A stretch of 64,000 bases of DNA from Paratinospora sagittata (Eukaryota; Streptophyta; Magnoliopsida; Ranunculales; Menispermaceae). Location of the stretch: the NCBI GenBank assembly GCA_035771175.1, contig CM069601.1, forward strand, positions 6,089,001-6,153,000. Reading direction: 5' to 3'. A program made the position numbers and the translations under genes. The notes beneath the pieces are model-generated. The model was not told the origin of the DNA, did not search any database, and saw only the letters and a program-made list of their open reading frames with translations. Shown in pieces: positions 1 through 12,481 of this stretch (the first letter of the stretch is position 1; every line of letters begins with the position of its first letter).

Positions 1-806
1 ATGATAAACTCTACAATTCCAAAATCATGAAACCTATGAACCGAAAAACCTTTTTTTTTTTCTTCTTCTTTCTAAAATCAATGTTTAATTCTCTATTCAA
101 GAAGTATTTTGACCATAAACCACTTTGTCACAAGAGAAGAAATTAAAAAGCTTAAAAAATTAAATTGGTGGGTGAAATAAGATTAACTAATGGGTGAGAA
201 GAGAAGCACCTTAGTTTATCATACTCAAGCTTGCTAGGAAAAGAACAAATATGTTCTTTCATAACCTTCAAAAGTTAGATTAGCCAACCCGCATTTGAAA
301 GTTTAGTATATTTCTGGGTGCTATTGATGGTACCACCCATTTTTTTCGTCCCACCAACATTCCTTTATTTCTCATAATATTTTTTATTATTGAGACTTTT
401 AATTCTCATTATTTTACGAATATTTATGAATTATTAAACAATAAAAATGCTAATTCATCATTAAGTATTTGCAATTCACAAACCTAAACATAGTTATCCA
501 ACAATTTTTTAGGATTTTTGAAATGGAATAAAAAATTGAAATAGTGGATGAGTGAAATTAGAAAATTTTGCACATATATATAATTTTTTAAAAAGTCTTT
601 TTTTTTTAAAATAAAATAAAGAGAAAGGGAAAAGAGATAATTGATTCAAATGAGGGAACCAAAACCTCCCAATAGTATCTTCAAAGGAACCAATCTACCA
701 ATCGATCAAACCAACGACATTCTCAATAATCTCTTCCCACATTTTCATTCATTTTCACCTTAAATAAAAGATGACAACACCTAAAATCCCGTAACTAGGC
801 ACTATG
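1..806. other. AT-rich intergenic stretch
   Basis: No reading frame longer than about 60 codons and no recognisable domain. It contains T and A runs (near 51-60 and 597-610) and a short hairpin-like GGGTG..CACCC pair near 317-345. Nothing here supports a gene. Confidence 0.6.
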
Positions 807-2042
807 TGTCACACCCCACCCGAATGCACCTAAACCGACGGAACACTCACGGACGGTGCGCGAATGTATTATAACAATAATTGAGTGCGCAGGAACACAA
901 TGGAGTTCAAATCAGATTATATTAATTTCAGAATGTATCTTTGTACAAAATATGATTAAGGGAACAACCTCCCAAAACCTCCCTTTAATTAACAAGGGTT
1001 ACAAAATGTGGGCCCAAAAACCTTCACCCAGTCCACTCTAATCTCCTGAGAAAAATTTGATAACAACGGGGTGAGCTATTGCCCAATGAGTAAAATAGTT
1101 TGTGAATATAACAATTAATAAAGGAAACTTCATAATCAAATATCACATAAACACATCATAGCATCATAATCAATACAACATGTATGCATGCATGACACTG
1201 TCTCGTAATGGTTCCATGATTGCAAGTTGCCCTGGATTCACGCATAGATGTCCATCCCCAGGTAAACCCGGGTTCTCATTGTACGCCCCTTTCCAGAGAA
1301 ATATCAATAATACTGAACATTGCTTCTAACTATTTTGTGGATCATAAACCACTTACGTACCTAGGTGGTGTTTATGTATGATGCCAATGCATGAGCTGGT
1401 CTGGTCTTTACTAACATTAGACAGGATTTGACAATGTCTGGTGATTCTTATCAGGTCAGTATCACTTGTACAAGCTGATAGCTTTCAAATAAGACCAACC
1501 AGATCAGTCTCCAGTTTGAGAGGTAAGACATGAGGTCTACTTAAGTACCAATCGTCTAGAGTAACATGCTGCCTTCCGTTCACTATTTAAAGTTACTGAG
1601 AACAAGACAATGTCTGGTTGAGTCAGATTGACTACTAATCCGGCATAGTAACAGTGTAATACATGAACTCCAAATATACAAGCCTAAGTATGACAGGTAT
1701 GAACATTATACGCAATAATGCAGCGTAAATGAATAGTAGATATAATGATAAATGAATGTAAACTTTAATAAAAGTTATAAGACATGTAAACCTATGTTTC
1801 GTTCCCCACCATCAAATAAAAACTCATTCTAGAACTGGCACCTTCCCCCGAGCAGAACCTCATTGCATCGCGAAGAGAGTCTCAAAGAGAGAAGAAAAAC
1901 TCAAGGAGAGTGAGAGAGAGAGAAATCACCAAGTGATTTGGTGTGAAAAATACCAAGGGGGGCTTTTTATAGCCAAAAAGGTGCTCGAAACATTCAAATA
2001 ATTTTTATTTATTTATTTTTTGTACAAACATAGGGTATTACA
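807..2042 (-). repeat. Solo LTR of gypsy-type family T
   Basis: This 1236 bp block starts TGTCACACCCC and ends GGGTATTACA on the plus strand, so it has the TG..CA ends of an LTR. It is flanked on both sides by CTATG (802-806 and 2043-2047), a perfect 5 bp target duplication. There is no internal coding region, so it is best read as a solo LTR left by LTR-LTR recombination. Related copies lie at 14766-16039 (same orientation) and at 35373-35794 and 38117-39302 (opposite orientation). The polypurine tract next to the 14766 copy shows that the native direction here is minus. A small reading frame at 856-1041 lies inside the LTR and is not a gene. Confidence 0.88.
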
Positions 2043-2047
2043 CTATG

Positions 2048-3554
2048 TTTACAAAATAGCCATGGTGGGCAAAAACTAGCATAATTACTTTGACATATTC
2101 AAAATAAACAAAACATAAAAGTTAATAAAAATGTGATTCTAACAATTTTCCATCGCTATCTCCCATTTTTTTAATCTTCTACTTCTTTAGCTCTTCACTT
2201 TTTGTTTTTAAACCCAAATAAGTTTTTGTACCTAGATTCTCCCAACAAGTAAGAAACTACACGTTTTGCCTTTAAAAAAAATCCAACAACATTACTTGTA
2301 GCAAGGAACACCTCTAGTCATATAAGTTTTCCCACATATACATCTCAAAAAATAAAATCAGAAGAACAAACTAATGAGAGAAAAACAAGATTAAAGGGCA
2401 TATCTGCAAATCATCCTCAAGCAAATTTCAGAACCTTCCACAATAAACCTGCACTAATGGCTCCTTTGCAACTCACTTTTCTTTACAATCTCCAATGCCA
2501 TTATTTCTTCCTTTTGGCTCTGCTTCTCATTCAACTTCTAAAACTTTTCACATTCAATTCCTGACTTGGACTGCAAATGAACATGCAACAACAATAGAAA
2601 GCCCATAAAAAAGAAAGAACAAAAAAAAGAATATAATCTGACCATCGCTATAGTTGTAGAACAAACTGTAAAAACCTTCTCGCTTGTAGATTCTGTCGTT
2701 CTTCAGCTCGTAACTAAAAAATATTAGAAAATTGCAAGAGAGAGGCACAGAGAAAATGAGAAGAAGACAAGAAAATGAGAAATGCGGGAGGAAGACGCAG
2801 AGAATGAGAAGGGCGGGAGTTGCGTTTTTCAAAAACGTGGTTAGGTCCTTTTAATTTTTGCCATAATTTTTTTATCGTAAAAGACCAATAAAATTAGTAA
2901 TTTAACCTAGTAAAAATACTCATTCAAGTTTTTTTTTTAATTCTATATTTTAGCTTTATAAATCTTTTTTTAAATGAAATTAATAAAATCTTATTTTAGT
3001 AAAATTCTTTTTTTTTAAATATAATTAATTTCAAAAAAATATTTTTTAGAAAAATTATAAAATTATATTTTCACTAAATTATATTTTTAAGTAAAATTAG
3101 TTAATTTTATTAAGTTTAATTAATTTATTAAATCATTTAATTTTCAATAAATTTATTTTGTTTTTAATATTTTATTAAATAATTTATTTTTAATTAAGTT
3201 GTTTAATATTAATAAATTCAATCATTTTTAACAAAATTATTTAATTTTTATATAAAATGATTTAATTCATTAATAAAGTTATTTAAGTTTTTAATAAACT
3301 GAGTTATTTTTAAATAATGTTTCCTAATTATGAAATACAACCAATAAACTTTTTAATAAAAGTAATTATTGTTCAATAAATTAATAAAATAAAGTTGTAT
3401 TCAATATTATGTAAAATTTTAAGTGAACACTAAAATAATTAATAAATTTAATATCTTTTAATATGCAATTACTAAAATAATATGAAATTTTATTAATTTT
3501 TAATATTATATCAATAAAATAATGTAACATCAGTTTAATTTTAAAATGAAAATG
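2048..3554. other. AT-rich noncoding stretch
   Basis: Intergenic DNA that becomes extremely AT-rich after about 2860, with many short A/T runs. A 92-codon frame on the minus strand (2554-2832) is low-complexity, hydrophobic and without recognisable similarity, so it is not annotated. No promoter or RNA gene is evident. Confidence 0.5.
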
Positions 3555-3983
3555 AAAAAAATTGGGAAATCCCTATTTAGAATATATTCAACAGCGATCA
3601 CTTGCCTCTTACTGTAACATTATTTAGAATATAACGTTGTTGTGTACTGTTTTCTACAACGTTCAACGATGACCATTGTGATAACGTTTTTGTTATATCT
3701 TTTATTAGAAAAACCTTTTTGCAACAATCAATCATTGACCGTTGTCGTGTATTGTGTTCCACAACGTGTGGACATGACCATTGCGATAAATTTTAAGCAA
3801 TAGTCACCCGCTTCTTGTGATAACTCTTTTAACAACATTTTTTTGTTTACTGTTGTTATATCCTCTTAAAGCATTCCATTTCACAACAATCATATTTTGG
3901 ACCTTGTGGTATACATTATACTACAATGTTCGGTTTTGACCGTTGTGATAATATTGTTGTCATATCTCCAAATTCTTGTAGTG
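3555..3983 (-). mobile_element. CACTA-like transposon end (truncated)
   Basis: Read on the minus strand from 3983, the sequence begins CACTACAAGAATTTGGAG, very close to the conserved terminus of plant CACTA (En/Spm) elements. Behind it come several degenerate subterminal copies of ACAACGGTC-like motifs (on the plus strand, gaccgttgtg and relatives near 3669, 3738 and 3938). This arrangement is typical of CACTA ends. The opposite terminus and any transposase are absent, so this is a fragment or a decayed non-autonomous copy. The left boundary is approximate. Confidence 0.62.
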
Positions 3984-4351
3984 CTCATGTTGTGTGCTTA
4001 GAAGAATTTTGAAAAATCAAAAATCATGTTTCTGTGCAAACAAAAACGCATTTCTCTCTTGCTTGGATGATAATTTTTATCGCATCATATAGAAACGCGT
4101 TTCCTCTTACAGAAACTCGTTTCCGTCAAAATCTAGAATGATAAAAATTTCATCCCATCACAAAAACATGTCTCTTCTATAGAAACACACTTTTTCCTTT
4201 TTCCAGAAATTGATACCTTCTGGAAACTTACATAAACTCGTTTCCTTTGAAAGAAACGTGTTTCTCACTTTTTGGGTATTTTTGAAAATTTACATAGAAA
4301 TGTGTTTCCTCTAAGAAAAATGTGTTTCCTATTAAATTCCCGAAAGTTGTT
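3984..4351. repeat. Palindrome-rich host sequence left of Athila
   Basis: At least eight variants of the imperfect palindrome GAAACGCGTTTC occur between about 4045 and 4335, spaced by 20-50 bp. The same motif continues just right of the Athila element (13863-13905), showing that Athila split one palindrome-rich locus. The identity of that locus is unknown; it may be LTR or leader sequence of another retroelement. Confidence 0.55.
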
Positions 4352-5470
4352 TGATAGTTGCATATTTAGATAGGTTATAGAGCATGTTTTAGGACATTTT
4401 ATGCATTAGTTTGATAGGTTTATGTTAGTTTTAATACATTTGTTAGCTTAGGATTAATTTGGTTTTTATTCATTATTTTAGTTCATTAGTTTATAATTTG
4501 ATTTAATTTATGCTTTAGTGAATTATTAACTTACTTTGCTTTGTTTTGTAGGTGTTTGGATGCATTAGTCATGGATTTGGATGATTAGAACATGTACAAG
4601 AAGTGGCAAAGGAAAAGAATAAAAAGCTCAAGCAGAAAAGAGGCAAAAATTGGCTAAATCCACAAATCAGGCACAACAGTTGAGGTTCTGGGCCAGTGAA
4701 AATTGAGGCTCTGGGCGCCGCGGCACTGACAAAACAGTTGAGGTTTTTCTCCATGTTTTGTGTTTTGATCATTCAAAGTATGAACTAATCTATTGTTCTA
4801 GAGAGGAGATGGATCCTAACCTGAACGTCATGGTTTAATTTTAGATTTAGCTTATTATTAATGAAATCTCCATAGTTTATTTACGATTCCATGCACTTAA
4901 TGCTTTTGGTTTGTTGGCCACAAATCTAATGAACCTAGACTTGGAAGGCAACACTCGAGAGAGGGTTTTCTAGGTTGGATAAGGGGAATTATGACATGAA
5001 ATAGTTGTAGAATCGAGGGGTTTACAACGTTTCATGAGGTTGTAGGAAAATCACAAAACTTAATGGGTTATTGAGAATTAGGGTTTTATCGAGAGATCGA
5101 ATCTTGTTCTTGATGATATGTTTCAATTCAGCACTCGAGAGAAGGAAATAGAGGCGTGCAAATTTTGACCTATAGAGTAGGAAATTTATTTGATAATAAG
5201 CGTGTCTAAGTTATATGATGGAAGGTTAGGTTAAGTGATGTCTCTAGATATTCTCATATATCTTTGACATCTCTCATATTCTATTCGTTTGATTTAAATT
5301 CTAATTGCCTTTTAATTATTGAAACTGTACGATTTGATTAGCTAGATAAAGTTAGAAATTAGTGAAAATGGTAATTGGTAAAGTAAAATGTCCCTGTGGA
5401 TACGATAACCCGACTCACTGTTGATATATTATAACTTGATTGTCGAGCGCTTGCGATAAATTCACGAACA
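4352..5470 (+). repeat. Athila 5' LTR with internal deletion
   Basis: Begins TGATAGTTGCATA and ends TTCACGAACA. It is 1119 bp against 1365 bp for the 3' LTR. Most of the difference is a single deletion of about 230 bp just after 4735, where the 3' LTR continues with the segment at about 12880-13125. Confidence 0.9.
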
Positions 5471-5476
5471 AGTTTT

Positions 5477-5494
5477 TGACGCAATTGTCGGGGA
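5477..5494 (+). other. Athila primer binding site
   Basis: TGACGCAATTGTCGGGGA lies six bases after the 5' LTR. It is a degenerate match to the TGGCGCCGTTGCCGGGGA-type site, complementary to the 3' end of tRNA-Asp, that is known for Athila elements. Confidence 0.7.
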
Positions 5495-5595
5495 CTGTTT
5501 CACTTTAGTTTCATCAATATCATTAGTAATTGATTTTGATTTTAATCTAGTATTTTTTATGAATTTGTTTCTTTGTTTTTCTTTTGAAGGATTGA

Positions 5596-6890
5596 TTGAA
5601 GTGTATGAGGCGATCTAGAAGTGCTGAACTAGTACCGTTAAATCCTGAGATTGAGCGTACTTTGGAACAAGGGCGAAAAGAAAGAAGAGTGGAGCAAGAG
5701 GCAATAGAGCCTGGAAATAATCAACGTCTTCTTCAGGACTATTTCAAGCCCATCATTCATGACAACTACTCCGGGATAGTGAGAGCACCCATTGCAGCCA
5801 ACAATTTCAAGTTGAAGCCGGCGTTCATCACAATGGTTCAGCAACATCAGTACGGGGGCTTTCCAATAGAAGATCCGATGACTCATATACAGTCATTCTT
5901 GGAGAAGTGTGATACAGTAAAGTTCAATGGAGTGGCTAAAGATGTGATTCGACTGAGAATGTTCCCATTCTCTTTGAGGGATAAGGCCAAGTCATGGTTA
6001 CAAGGTTTGCAACCTGGGAGCCTTGCTACATGGGATGAATTGATGCAAAAATTCCTTCAAAAGTATTTTCCACAGGCAAATACAGCTCAATTACGGGTAG
6101 AGATTGGTCAGTTCAAGGAGTTGGACACTGAGTCACTCTATGAGGCATGGGAACGGTTTAAGAAGTTGTTAAAGAAGTGCCCACAACATGGTTTTAAAGT
6201 ATGGCTGCAACTTCAAATTTTTTATAATGGGATGACAGTGGCCACACATATGAAATGCCTAGTGAGAGATCCTTGGTGAAGAAAGTTGCTGGAGTGCTTG
6301 AGCTTGATCTGATGACTGTAATTTTGACATAGTTAGCCACATTGTCTAACCAAATAGCATCAATGCAAAGTGCACAACAACCATCCGTTGAGAGTGTAGC
6401 GGTAGCAAGCATGGGATACTTGGGTGGAGGAACTATTGAAGAGAAAATAAATTATGTGAATAACCGGGGGTATAGCTATAGGAGCAATGCTCAAGTCCCA
6501 AATCAATACCACCCGGGGATAAGGAATCATGAAAATTCCTCATATTCCAACACTAGGAATGTTCTGAATCCTCCACCACCGGGTATGTCTATGCAAGCAC
6601 AAGAGAAGAAACCTTCTTTGGAGGAGCTTTTAAGTGGATACATAGCAAATTCTGAGGCAAAGAAAGATAGGGCCGAGTCAAGGATAGATAACTTGGAGAC
6701 TTCAATGAAGAATATGGAAGTACAAATTGGACAACTTGCTTCAACTATAAATGCACAACAAAAAGGATCATTTCCTAGCAACACTCAAGTCAACTCCAAG
6801 GAACAATATAAGGCGATCACCCTCCGGAGCATAAAGGAAGTTGAACGGGCTGAAAAGAATAATGAGGATGAGAAGGCCACATCATCATAG
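5596..6890 (+). pseudogene. Athila gag (frameshifted)
   Basis: Gag forms the retroelement's capsid/nucleocapsid. The first part (5596-6279) carries the conserved capsid block, with PFSLRDKAKSWLQ near 5970-6010 and SLYEAWERFKKLLKKCPQHG near 6135-6190, typical of Athila Gag. After that the frame is lost. The second part (6342-6890, another frame) continues with the proline-rich NPPPPGMS region and a coiled, polar C-terminus. The stretch between them reads in the second frame but contains a TAG, and comparison with the family suggests a short deletion near 6250. No intact CCHC zinc knuckle is present at its expected place. The product would be non-functional. Start at 5596 is the first ATG of the conserved frame. 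Confidence 0.82.
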
Positions 6891-7114
6891 TCAAGCATGA
6901 TAGAGAGTGAAGTACATCATGAGGAGCAAAAGCAAGATGAACCGAAGGAAAGGCCATACCGACCGGGCTCCATTACTTTTTCGGATAACCCCCCTATATT
7001 AAAGCCTTCCTTACCTTTTCCTTAGAGATTCCAAAAGAAGAGATTAGATGAGCAATTTGCCAAGTTCCTAGAGATATTTAAGAAGATTCACATAACATCC
7101 CATTTGACGATGCT

Positions 7115-7582
7115 TTGGAACAAATGCCCGATTACGTCAAATTTATGAAGGATGTGATGACAAAGAAGAGAAAATTGGAGGCCTACGAGACGGTGAAGCT
7201 TACCGAGGAGTGTAGCGCGATATTACAAAGAAGCTTCCCCAAAAGCTCAAATGATCCAGGAAGTTTTACCATCCCTTGCACTATTGGTCCTTTAAATTTT
7301 AATAAAGTTTTATGTGATTTGAGTGCAAGTATTAATCTTATGCCTCTTTCTATTTTCAGGAGATTGGGACTTGGAGAAGTGAAGCCGACCACCATTTCAC
7401 TTCAATTAGCGGACCGGTCATTGACATATCCTCGAGGAGTTATTGAAGATGTTTTAGTAAAGGTGGATAAGTTCATTTTTCCGATGGACTTTGTGGTTTT
7501 GGATATGGAAGAAGATGGTGACATATCGTTGATCCTTGGGAGACCGTTCCTAGCTACCGGACGTGCATTGATAGATGTGTAA
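7115..7582 (+). pseudogene. Athila aspartic protease region
   Basis: This frame matches the retropepsin region of Athila pol: a CDLSASINLMPLSIF block near 7315-7355, a central beta-strand region, and an ILGRPFLATGRA block near 7533-7567. In the family the catalytic signature is usually D-[LST]-G; here the Gly is replaced by Ser (DLS), so catalysis is doubtful. The frame ends at a TAA (7580-7582), after which the same frame resumes toward reverse transcriptase. Upstream, 6891-7114 carries degraded linker sequence with stops. Confidence 0.75.
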
Positions 7583-7597
7583 CGAAGGGAACTCACC

Positions 7598-9430
7598 TTG
7601 AGAGTTAATGATAAAGAAGTCTTGTTTAACATCTACAAGACTCTCAAATTTCCAGCGGAGGAGAGTACATGCCATAGGATAGATGTAGTGGAAATAGTTG
7701 AAGAATGTGTGACAAAAATTCATGAGGCGACTATATCAGAGGATGCATTAGAAAGTTGTCTTGTCAACTCAGTTAATATAGATGTGGGCGAGAATGAAGA
7801 ACTTAAGCAATATGTTTCTGCTCTTGAAGCACCACCGGTTGATTCTTCACAAGCAAACGTGGATGAGTTAGAAGAAACTACACCAAGTAAAGTGGATGAA
7901 CCGAGACTGGAGTTGAAACCTCTTCCCAATCACCTTCGATATGCTTTTGTGGGTGAAAAATCTTCCAACCCGGTCATCATATCTTCAGCCCTATCTTGTG
8001 TTGAGGAAGAAAAGTTATTGAGAATTCTAAGAGAACACAAATCAGCGTTGGGATGGTCTATTTCAGATATCAAATGTAAAAACCCCTCATTTTGCATGCA
8101 TAAGATCTTAATGAAGGACTCCTATAAGCCTTCCATTGAACATCAATGAAGGCTTAATCCAGCAATGAAAGAGGTAGTTCGAGGTGAAGTATTGAAGTGG
8201 TTGAAAGCCGGATTCATATATGCCATATCGGATAGTCCTTGGGTGAGTCCGGTACAAGTTGTGCCCAAGAAAGGTGGGATGACGGTGGTCAAGAATGAAA
8301 ATAATGAGTTGATTTCAACAAGAACAGTAACGGGATGGTGTTTTTGCATAGATTATAGGAAGTTGCATAAGGCCACAAGGAAGGATCATTTTGTCTTTCC
8401 TTTCATTGATCAAATGTTGGATAGATTGGCAGGTTTTGAATATTATTGCTTCTTAGACGATTATTCGGGCTATAATCAAGTAGCCATTGCATCGAAGGAT
8501 CAAGAGAAGACGACTTTCACTTGCCCGTATGGCACATTTGCTTTTCGGAGAATGCGATTTGGTTTATACAATGCAACGACAACTTTTCAACGATGTATGA
8601 TGGCCCTTTTTGTTGATATGATTGGAGGTATTTATGGATGATTTTTCAGTCTTTGGGACTTCATTTGACCATTGCCTTCATAATCTATCTCTTGTGCTTC
8701 AAAGATGTGAAGAAACCAACTTAGTGCTAAATTGGGAAAAATTCCATTTTATGGTACAAGAAGGCATAGTGTTAGGCCATAGGGTTTCTTCCAAGGGGCT
8801 TGAGGTGGATCGGGCAAAAATAGTGCCTATTGAGAAGCTTCCTCATCCTAAGAATGTGAATAGCATCTGTAGTTTCTTGGGCATGCCGGTTTTTACTGGC
8901 GGTTTATTAAAGACTTCTCAAAAATTGCTAAGCCCCTTTGCAACTTGCTTGAGAAAGATGCACTGTTTGCTTTTAATGATCCTTGTGTGGAGGCCTTTGA
9001 GTTGATAAAGAAGACATTGATCTCGCCCCCCATCATGATTGTATCGGATTGGAAAGAACCATTTGAATTTATGTGTGATGCTAGCGACTTTTCTATTGGG
9101 GCGGTGTTAGGCCAAGAGAAACAAAAGATGTTTCAGGCTATCTACTATGCTAGACGTACTTTAGATGGAGCCTAACAAAATTACACTACGATTGAGAAAG
9201 AATTATTAGCGGTTGTATTTTCATGTGACAAGTTTCGATCTTATATCATTGGGTCCAAGGTCATTGTGTATACTGATCATGAGGCTATTCGTTACTTGTT
9301 TGAGAAAAAGGACGCCAAACATAGGTTGATTCGATGAATTCTTTTGTTGCAAGAATTTGATTTGGAGATCAAAGATAAGAAAGGAAGTGAGAATGTTGTA
9401 GCCGACCATCTTTTTCAGTTGCAATATGAG
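7598..9430 (+). pseudogene. Athila reverse transcriptase and RNase H
   Basis: Reverse transcriptase copies element RNA into DNA, and RNase H removes the RNA strand. Visible RT blocks are WVSPVQVVPKKGGM (about 8240-8280), CIDYRKLHKATRKDHF (8347-8394), FLDDYSGYNQVAI (8451-8490) and the catalytic FMDDFSVFG (about 8631-8657). The RNase H part includes MCDASDFSIGAVLGQ (about 9072-9116) and [16 protein letters not shown] (about 9268-9315). The unit is broken by a TGA at 8147, frame changes near 8630 and 8910, a TAA near 9172 and a TGA near 9335. Many changes look like CGA/TGG to TGA decay. It cannot encode an active enzyme. Confidence 0.88.
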
Positions 9431-9534
9431 ATTGAGGATGCTTGCTTACCAATTCTGGAAACTTTTCCTGATGAAAAACTATATGGTGTAGGCGTGAAAG
9501 TGCCATGGTATGCTGATTTTGTAAATTTCTTAGC

Positions 9535-10781
9535 ATGTGGAATATTGCCTCCGGATCTCTTATGCAAAGAAAAAGAAGTTTCTACACGATGTCAAGCCTT
9601 ACATGTGGGATGAGCCACTACTCTTCAAGAGATGGAATGATCAATAGATTCGGCATTGCGTACTGGGGGAAGACACCCATGCCATTCTTCATGAGTGCCA
9701 TTCCTTCCTTTATGGCGGTCATTTTGGACCCACAAGAACGGCGGCTAAGGTCTTGCAAAGTGGATTTTACTGGCCCACCTTATTCCGAGATAGCTACACC
9801 TTTGTGAAGACATGTGATAGGTGCCAACATCTTGGCAATATTTTGAGGTGTCATGAATTACCTTTGACTAACATATTGGAGGTTGAGCTCTTTGATGTAT
9901 GGGGTATCGATTTTATGGGACCTTTTCCCTCTTCTTTCGGCAAGATATACATACTTTTGGCGTTGTACTATGTGTCCAAGTGGGTTCAAGCCATAGCTAC
10001 AGAAACAAATGATGCCAAGGTAGTGTTGAAGTTCTTACACAAGCATATCTTTATAAGATTCGGCACTCCTCGGGCTATCATTAGTGATGAGGGCACTCAC
10101 TTTTGTAACAAGTCATTTCATGTTCTCCTTGCCAAGTACAGGGTGAAACATAAGGTCACACTTGCATATCACCCATTAAAGAATGGCCAAGCCGAAATAA
10201 GCAATCGAGAAGTCAAGCAAATCTTGGAGAAGAAGGTAAATGTTAATAGGAAGGATTGGGCAATGAAATTGGATGATGCTTTGTGGGCATAGCGAACTGC
10301 ATTGAAGACACCTATTGGGATGTCTCCGTACCGGCTTGTGTTTGGGAAGTCATGTCACCTACAGGTAGAGTTGGAGCATAAAGCTTATTGGGCGGTTAAG
10401 AAATTGAACTATGACTTGAAGGCTTCCAGAAATCAAAGACTGTTATAGCTCATGGAAATGGAAGAGTTTCGAAACGATGCTTATGAAAATGCTAAGATCT
10501 ACAAGGTGTGAACCAAGAAATGGCATGACAAGTACATTGTGAAGAAAGACTTCGAACCAGGGCAACAAGTTCTCTTATTCAACTCCAAGCTAATGATATT
10601 TCCGGGCAAGCTTAAATCTAGATGGAGTGGACCGTTTACTATTGCTAAAGTCTTTCCTTACGGTGTGGTGGAGCTACAAAGTGGGGATGGTTCGTGTTTT
10701 CGAGTAAATGGTCAACGGTTGAATCATTATTTTAGCCAAGCGGAGCGGTATGAGGAACACATCACACTTGGAGAACCATGA
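9535..10781 (+). pseudogene. Athila integrase
   Basis: Integrase inserts the DNA copy into the chromosome. A zinc-binding HHCC end is recognisable up to TCDRCQ (about 9810-9827). The catalytic core shows [10 protein letters not shown] (D, about 9900), [10 protein letters not shown] (D, about 10077) and [13 protein letters not shown] (E, about 10182). The [11 protein letters not shown] block follows near 10330. A C-terminal SH3-like region, WSGPFTIAKVFPYGVVELQ, lies at about 10625-10680. Frame changes near 9600 and 9750, a TAG at 10290, a TAG near 10446 and a TGA near 10509 break it. Confidence 0.87.
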
Positions 10782-10858
10782 AGAGGCATTATGAAGCAAA
10801 GTCGGGCTGACGACTTTAAACCAAACGCTGGATGGGAGGCAACCCATCAATTTATACT

Positions 10859-10891
<33 letters not shown>

Positions 10892-12481
10892 GTCATTGTA
10901 GTATAGGCTTTGAATTTGTACCTTGATAGATTTTTTTTCTTACCCTTTCAGTTCTTAAACTAGTTTAGGGGTCTCTTTGGAGCATCTAGGAGAGACGAAT
11001 GGACTGCCTCATGTGCCATCTTCACCCATGTGGGTTCAGGGGGTTTTCTAAACTCCCATCTCTCTTATATGCATCTATTTTTCATAATATTTTCTTGTTT
11101 ATTTCATGCATTGAGGACAATGCTTGCTTTAAGTTTGGGGGGATAGTTTTGAGTTTTTGTCATGGTATGTTAGTTGAGTATGCATTAGTTTAGGCTAGGT
11201 GGTCACAATTTTTTAGAATTTTAGACTTATGTATGAAGGGCCAATGACAAGAGAGCACCTTAGAGAGATGAACCGATAAGAGAATGTAGAGAGTTACCTC
11301 TATGTCTGTGTGCTTGATCCAATTTTTGCTGAGAATTGTTGGTGAGACTTAACCATTTGTACATGGTTTTGATCATTAGATTAAGATTGTTTGAAATGAA
11401 CCTTTGCTTGCTAAGTCATATCTTAGATCTCTTGGGCTTCTAGAACAAGTTTGATCACCACTTGAGGAGAAATCCTAGAAAACACACTATGAGGAAAATG
11501 ATTTAGGCCATGTTTGAAAAAGCTTGAGCCAAATAGCCTCCCTATTCTCTATTATATCCATAGTTTCCATTTTGAGTTGAATATCTCTTTTTTTGTTACC
11601 TATGCATCATGAATTTTGAGCTTGTTATGTTTAAATTCCCTATTTTGCAACTTATGTACCTTATACACTTTGATAATGTCGGAGTGTTATTATGTCGAAA
11701 AAAGAACAATGGGGAATGAAAAAAATGAAAAAGGGTGATAAAGAAGAAATTTTTAGTAAGTTTGCTTATGAATTGTATTGAAAGAAAGAAGAAGAAAAAG
11801 AGAAGAAAAGGGTGTTACATCTATGTGTCAAAAGAAGCAAGTTTGGGGGTGTGGCATTCTATAAAAGAAAAGTGAATGATGATAAAAAGCAAACAAAAGA
11901 ATGAGAATATTTGAGAGATATGTGTGTTGAAAAGAAGTTTTTTGTTCTAAATGTAATGTTGTGGATGTTTGTAATTGATCAAAGTGTTTAGGGCGTTTTG
12001 AGCTATTTTTTTTTTTATTTTTCCTACCTTTGAACCTTGGCCATACATTACAACCTAGGAAAGACCTACTAATTTTGAATGGTGTCTGATCTACATTAGT
12101 GGAGAGTGGTGTGAAGACTTGCCTATGGAGTTCCAACTTAAATTATATAGTTTGAGATCCTACACTTAACACTTGCTTGCACTTGTTCATGACTTGCATG
12201 ATAGTTTGATGAGATTAGCTGTGTACTCAAGTGTGAAAGAATCAAAGGCAAAAACTTGGTGAGAGTTGGGTTGAAAATCTAGATGATTTTATACTATTGA
12301 AATTCTTCCTAAAAGTGAATATTCTTTTGGTGTGATCTTGGAGGCCACGTATGTGTTTATAATGTTGAATTAAGTCTTTAATTGTGCGAGATTGTGACTT
12401 TAGAATGGTTATGATAATCATGAGTTTTAGTTTTGTTTTTCCTTTGCTCGGGACGATCAAAGTCCTAAGTTTGGGGGTATT
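10782..12481 (+). other. Athila 3' noncoding region and polypurine tract
   Basis: Begins with the motif gatgggaggcaacccatc (about 10830-10848), shared with the second Athila at about 21319. There is no coding frame above about 100 codons and none resembles an envelope protein. The region ends with AGTTTGGGGGTATT (12468-12481), the purine-rich plus-strand primer just before the 3' LTR. Confidence 0.75.

Noticed and set aside
2554..2832. 92-codon minus-strand frame
   Set aside because: Hydrophobic low-complexity sequence in AT-rich DNA, with no domain or splice context.
10782..12481. Search for an env-like gene in Athila
   Set aside because: Only short frames with no membrane or leader pattern; nothing supports an envelope.
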